Source: Gammaproteobacteria bacterium
GTDB lineage: Bacteria; Pseudomonadota; Gammaproteobacteria; Steroidobacterales; MnTg04
Length of the DNA stretch: 10,063 bases
NCBI GenBank assembly: GCA_027297845.1
Contig: JAPUHG010000082.1
Span: forward strand, 1 to 10,063
Reading direction: 5' to 3'
The position numbers and the translations under genes were made by a program. Position 1 is the first letter of the stretch, and each line of letters starts with the position of its first letter. Positions 7,466 to 10,063 of the stretch are shown here, piece after piece. The notes beneath the pieces were generated by a model that ran no database searches, had not been told where the DNA came from, and was given only the letters and a program-made list of their open reading frames with translations.

Positions 7466-7496
7466 ATCATACGAAACGTACCAATCTACGTTGCAA
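7466..7496 (-). promoter_or_regulatory. possible sigma-70 promoter of the orphan gene
   Basis: On the minus strand TTGCAA (7491-7496) and TATGAT (7466-7471) are separated by 19 nt. The -10 is good, the spacing is longer than the usual 17. Transcription would start near 7459, allowing either the 7424 or the 7340 start codon. Confidence 0.3.
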
Positions 7497-7655
7497 GCTC
7501 AAATCCATGCGTTTTTGAGCAAATGACCAGAGGGGTTTTTGAGGCCGGGGAAACTTTTGAAAGATCGACTACATGTCAAAAGATAGCATCGGCCCTGTTG
7601 ACTGTTCGACCGGGCTCATCGTTTTTTTTAACCCCGCCCGGGAACCTGATTACCG

Positions 7656-7692
7656 AAAAACCTCCTTGCCGCGGGGAGCTGCAAGGGTTTTT
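7656..7692. terminator. inverted repeat with A/T flanks, possible intrinsic terminator
   Basis: CTTGC (7665-7669) pairs with GCAAG (7681-7685) across an 11-nt loop, extended after a 2-nt bulge by AAAAACC (7656-7662) with GGTTTTT (7686-7692). Read on the minus strand it would end in a T5 tract about 135 nt after the small lysine-rich gene; it could act in either direction. The core stem is short, so the call is tentative. Confidence 0.35.
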
Positions 7693-7826
7693 GGCGGACG
7701 AGAGATCACCTGATGCCGGAACCAGCCACCCGGGAAAGTGCCGTTCGCCTGGCCCAGCCGGCTCCTGCTCAAGTTTGACGCGAGAAGCCGCCGCCGGCGA
7801 TTTCAACGCTGGCCGCTACCAGGAGT

Positions 7827-7943
7827 TCAGCGATTCCTTAGCTTCTCTGCTTCCTTCTTGGCCTTCTTCGCCGCCTTCCGCTCTTTTGGCGTCATCAGCG
7901 GTTGCTTCTTGCCTTCTTTATTCGGGCTGCGATCTTTTGACAT
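7827..7943 (-). CDS. 38-residue lysine-rich small protein
   Basis: A very short gene on the minus strand encoding 38 residues: it opens MSKDRSPNKEGKKQ, then a PLMTPKERKAAKKAKK helix-like segment, and ends EAEKLRNR. More than a third of residues are Lys or Arg, there is no Cys, Trp, Tyr or Phe, and no membrane segment. It is supported by more than an open frame: AAGGGA 9 nt before the ATG and a perfect TATAAT whose predicted start gives a leader of about 27 nt. Tiny basic MSKD/TPKE(K/R)KAAK proteins of unknown function occur in many gammaproteobacteria (recalled, not searched). Binding to RNA, the ribosome or another polyanion would suit the composition but is inference only. It lies 160 nt after the dehydrogenase on the same strand with its own promoter. 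Confidence 0.75.
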   Translation of the reverse strand: MSKDRSPNKEGKKQPLMTPKERKAAKKAKKEAEKLRNR

Positions 7944-7952
7944 GGTGTTCGT

Positions 7953-7982
7953 TCCCTTGTTCGCGCACTCAGACTCATTATA
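7953..7982 (-). promoter_or_regulatory. -10 box and Shine-Dalgarno of the 38-residue gene
   Basis: On the minus strand a consensus TATAAT lies at 7977-7982 and AAGGGA at 7953-7958, 9 nt before the ATG at 7943. No good -35 hexamer is seen 16-18 nt upstream, so the promoter may be weak or activator-dependent. Confidence 0.55.
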
Positions 7983-8103
7983 CGGCGAAATGGCTAATCC
8001 TCGCTTTGGGTCGCTTTTTGCCGGTGTAACGGTCTCACCGTGGGCCGACCGATAATGCTGGAAGCCAGGATATATCTCGATTCACCCAGAGACTGTCGCA
8101 GGA

Positions 8104-9225
8104 TCAGTAACCCCGCTCCAGATCAACTACCGAAAGCATCGGTTCGCCGGCGATATAACGGCGCAGGTTCTCCTTGACCAGGATCCACCTGCGCTGTCCG
8201 GACTTGTCCGAGCGCGCCGATACATGCGGCGTAATAATAACCCTGGGCAGGGTCCACAATTCATGGTCGGCGGGTAGCGGTTCAGGATCGGTCACATCGA
8301 GTCCGGCGCCCGCCAGTTCGCCTCGTTTGAGCGCCTCAACCAGGTCGTCGGTCACCACGCTACGCCCGCGTCCTGTATTGATGAAATAGGCGGTCGGTTT
8401 CATCGCCTTGAAAAAAGCGGCATCGCACAGAGCGGTCGTCGCCGGCGTCAGCGGCGTCACATTGACGATCGCATCGGCTTGCGGCACCAGCTCCATCAGT
8501 TCATCGGCGAGCCCTACATACTCGACAAAATCCGGTCCTGCGCGACTACTGTTGCGAGTCGCAATTACCCGCATACCCAAAGCATTTGCTTTTCTTGCGA
8601 TTTCGGTCCCGATGCCGCCCAATCCGACCACCAGCATGGTGCGACCCGGAAGTTCCCAGGTGCCTGCATCGCCATGCTCCAAGACACGATCCTGGCGCGC
8701 CTTCGCCTGTTGCCTGATGAAAAGATCGAAACGCCGGTTCAAGGCCAACAACAAGGCGATAACGTGCTCGGACATGGCCGGTCCATACAGGCGTTGTGCG
8801 TTGGTCAACAGCACGCCTCGCTCCTGCAAAGTGTTGTCGGCGGTGCATCGACCAACACCTGCGGACATTGTTTGCACCCAGATCAGCCCGGTGCCGGCCT
8901 TGATGGCCGACAACAAACAAAAACCCAGGAAAACCTGGGCGTCTGAAATCTCCCGCAAGATCGATTCGCTATTTGCCGCAGCAACCAGTTCGACCCCGGG
9001 TGCGACCTCGGCCAGCCAGTCGATGCGCTGCTGTGAGTCGGTCAGCACCACGATCTTTACCGGCTTCCGCCAGTTGGGCAGATCACGGCTCGCGGTTTCG
9101 CTTGCGCGCAGGTCAAGGCTGGCAATTAGTTCGACCGCTTCCGCACTTTGTGCGTGCACTTCTTCGATCGGTACGAAGATCATGGCGAGCAGAACGGCCA
9201 GCAGGCCGGGGAGTTTCAGATGCAT
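8104..9225 (-). CDS. D-2-hydroxyacid dehydrogenase with N-terminal signal peptide
   Basis: A 373-residue member of the D-isomer 2-hydroxyacid dehydrogenase family, which interconverts 2-oxoacids and D-2-hydroxyacids with NAD(P)H. Visible: the start of the substrate domain (VKIVVLTDS, about 56-64), the dinucleotide loop GLGGIG (201-206), and the catalytic Arg286 (NTGRG), Glu315 (DPEPLP) and His334 (TPHVS). The second strand ends ATRNSSR with no acidic residue, favouring NADP(H). Unusual: residues 1-25 look like a cleavable signal peptide (MHLK, hydrophobic LPGLLAVLLAMIFVPI, then VHA before QS), followed by about 30 residues before the domain begins. That implies export, though such enzymes normally use cytoplasmic cofactor. 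The start is supported by AAAGG 10 nt upstream. It follows clpB by 63 bp on the same strand. Family certain; substrate and location open. Confidence 0.93.
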   Translation of the reverse strand: MHLKLPGLLAVLLAMIFVPIEEVHAQSAEAVELIASLDLRASETASRDLPNWRKPVKIVVLTDSQQRIDWLAEVAPGVELVAAANSESILREISDAQVFLGFCLLSAIKAGTGLIWVQTMSAGVGRCTADNTLQERGVLLTNAQRLYGPAMSEHVIALLLALNRRFDLFIRQQAKARQDRVLEHGDAGTWELPGRTMLVVGLGGIGTEIARKANALGMRVIATRNSSRAGPDFVEYVGLADELMELVPQADAIVNVTPLTPATTALCDAAFFKAMKPTAYFINTGRGRSVVTDDLVEALKRGELAGAGLDVTDPEPLPADHELWTLPRVIITPHVSARSDKSGQRRWILVKENLRRYIAGEPMLSVVDLERGY

Positions 9226-9246
9226 GGACGACTACCTTTGGTTGCT

Positions 9247-9271
9247 GACCGGATTTAAGCACACTCCGGTC
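9247..9271 (-). other. hairpin between clpB and the dehydrogenase
   Basis: A 7-bp perfect inverted repeat (GACCGGA 9247-9253, TCCGGTC 9265-9271) with an 11-nt loop lies in the 63-bp gap after clpB. No T run follows in the direction of transcription, so it is not a clear terminator; it could attenuate or process read-through from clpB. Confidence 0.3.
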
Positions 9272-9288
9272 CGTTTCGCGGCAGCGTA

Positions 9289-10063
9289 TCAACTGCTAAA
9301 GCTTAATCCGTCCTTGCCCGCGTCAACCTTAATCGTTGCACCGGGACCGAAATCTCCTGCGAGGATTCGTTGCGCAAGCGGGTTCTCCAGTTGTTGCTGG
9401 ATCGTACGCTTCAAGGGTCTGGCGCCATAAACGGGGTCGAAACCGGCGTTGGCGATCCTTTCGCTGGCTGCGTCGCTTAGTTCCAGAGCAATATCCCGCT
9501 CGGCCAGCCTGGCGGCCAGGTGAGCGACCTGGATATTGACGATGGCACGAATATTCTCGCGCGACAGTGGATGGAACACGACGATATCGTCCACCCGGTT
9601 GATGAACTCCGGACGGAAGTGCTGGCCGAGGATATCGAGCACCTCGGATTTCATTTGCGCATAATTTGCCTCGCCGCTGAGTTCCTGAATGCGCTGCGAG
9701 CCCAGGTTGGATGTCATCACGATCACGGTGTTGCGAAAATCGACTGTGCGTCCCTGGCCATCGGTCAACCGGCCATCGTCGAGTACTTGCAGCAGGACAT
9801 TGAATACATCCGGATGCGCTTTTTCGATTTCGTCCAGCAGGATCACCGAATAGGGCCGGCGCCGGATCGCTTCGGTCAGATAGCCGCCTTCTTCATAACC
9901 CACATAGCCCGGAGGCGCGCCGATCAGTCTTGCAACCGAATGCTTTTCCATGAACTCGGACATGTCGATGCGGACCATGGCGTATTCGGTATCGAACAGG
10001 AACGCCGCGAGCGCCTTGGTGAGTTCCGTTTTGCCCACGCCAGTCGGCCCGAGAAACAGGAAG
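9289..10063 (-). CDS. clpB: ATP-dependent disaggregase ClpB, C-terminal part (5' end cut by window edge)
   Basis: The last 257 residues or so of ClpB, the hexameric AAA+ chaperone that, with DnaK, pulls proteins out of aggregates after heat stress. The frame runs off the right edge. Seen in order: second-domain Walker A (FLFLGPTGVGKTEL), the pore-loop region (GAPPGYVGYEEGG), Walker B (SVILLDEIEKAHPDVFN), sensor 1 (TSNLGS), arginine finger (RPEFINRVDD), sensor 2 (GARPLKR) and the C-terminal small domain (IQQQLENPLAQRILAGDF). The tail ends DGLSFSS, normal for the family. ClpA/ClpC/ClpX are less likely because of the ClpB-type wording of these motifs and the lack of an IGF/LGF ClpP loop. The start and any sigma-32 promoter lie outside the window. 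Confidence 0.97.
   Translation of the reverse strand, partial: FLFLGPTGVGKTELTKALAAFLFDTEYAMVRIDMSEFMEKHSVARLIGAPPGYVGYEEGGYLTEAIRRRPYSVILLDEIEKAHPDVFNVLLQVLDDGRLTDGQGRTVDFRNTVIVMTSNLGSQRIQELSGEANYAQMKSEVLDILGQHFRPEFINRVDDIVVFHPLSRENIRAIVNIQVAHLAARLAERDIALELSDAASERIANAGFDPVYGARPLKRTIQQQLENPLAQRILAGDFGPGATIKVDAGKDGLSFSS

Larger units (their letters stand above)
7425..7826. other. 402-bp stretch without a supported gene
   Basis: Neither strand shows an open frame with a ribosome binding site and protein-like composition. It holds the candidate promoter of the orphan gene, the direct repeat GTTTTTGAG (7511-7519 and 7535-7543), a copy of CATGTCAAAAGAT (7572-7584) inverted relative to the start of the small gene at 7943, a run of eight or more T near 7622-7629, and a hairpin with flanking A and T tracts at 7656-7692. 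The left half is AT-rich, the right half GC-rich. Confidence 0.6.

Noticed and set aside
7573..7713. 46-residue plus-strand frame starting MSKDSIG, sharing its first codons with the small basic gene
   Set aside because: No Shine-Dalgarno, the similarity stops after the first few codons, and the rest is not Lys-rich or otherwise protein-like.
7202..8029. 275-codon open frame on the plus strand across the orphan gene, the gap and the small gene
   Set aside because: No ribosome binding site, Ser/Pro/Phe-rich random-looking translation, and it runs antisense to two better-supported genes.
8022..8041. Overlapping short inverted repeats (ACGGT-CTC-ACCGT) after the dehydrogenase, considered as a terminator
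   Set aside because: Only 5 bp of stem and no T tract on either strand.
8408..9430. 340-codon open frame on the plus strand
   Set aside because: Antisense shadow of the dehydrogenase and the end of clpB; Ser/Arg-rich and without domains.
1..10063. A new defence, mobile or CRISPR-like system
   Set aside because: No regularly spaced repeats, integrase, transposase, nuclease, reverse transcriptase or toxin-antitoxin-like pair was found; most of the window is housekeeping or common metabolic genes.

Overview
The window reads as ordinary chromosome of a gammaproteobacterium. The evidence is the form of MutS, AspRS and ClpB, the FmdB-AspRS pairing, an AspRS N-terminus of the Pseudomonas type (MRSHYCGQVNES), an SDR resembling E. 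coli YbbO, and a Gram-negative outer-membrane barrel protein. The coding DNA is moderately GC-rich (36/60 G+C in row 1861-1920). The stretch around the barrel gene and the orphan gene is clearly poorer (21/60 in row 7141-7200). No phage, transposase, integrase, CRISPR, tRNA or rRNA was found.

Layout. (1) 1-565, plus strand: the 3' part of mutS, cut by the left edge. (2) 568-3453, minus strand: a probable transcription unit fmdB-aspS-alpha/beta hydrolase. The hydrolase starts 3 nt after aspS ends, and its own stop lies 2 nt from the mutS stop, tail to tail. (3) 3536-6068: a divergent pair sharing only 37 bp, a YbbO-like short-chain dehydrogenase (minus) and a TPR/2-oxoglutarate-Fe(II) oxygenase fusion (plus). 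(4) 6327-6887, plus strand: an exported beta-barrel protein with a strong Shine-Dalgarno, followed by a clear hairpin terminator. (5) 6954-7424, minus strand: an unrecognised helical protein. (6) 7425-8103: mostly non-coding, but with a 38-residue lysine-rich gene on the minus strand (7827-7943) that has a perfect -10 box and a good ribosome binding site. (7) 8104-9225, minus strand: a D-2-hydroxyacid dehydrogenase with an apparent signal peptide. (8) 9289-10063, minus strand: the 3' part of clpB, cut by the right edge.

How the genes relate. MutS (mismatch repair), AspRS (translation) and ClpB (disaggregation) are housekeeping. AspRS carries His30 and Gly81, the pair associated with non-discriminating enzymes, so the cell may make Asn-tRNA by transamidation. 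The rest is accessory metabolism and envelope with no evident common pathway. I did not find a convincing new defence or mobile system. The items most worth a second look are the exported dehydrogenase, the tiny basic protein, the TPR-oxygenase/SDR divergent pair and the AT-rich orphan gene.
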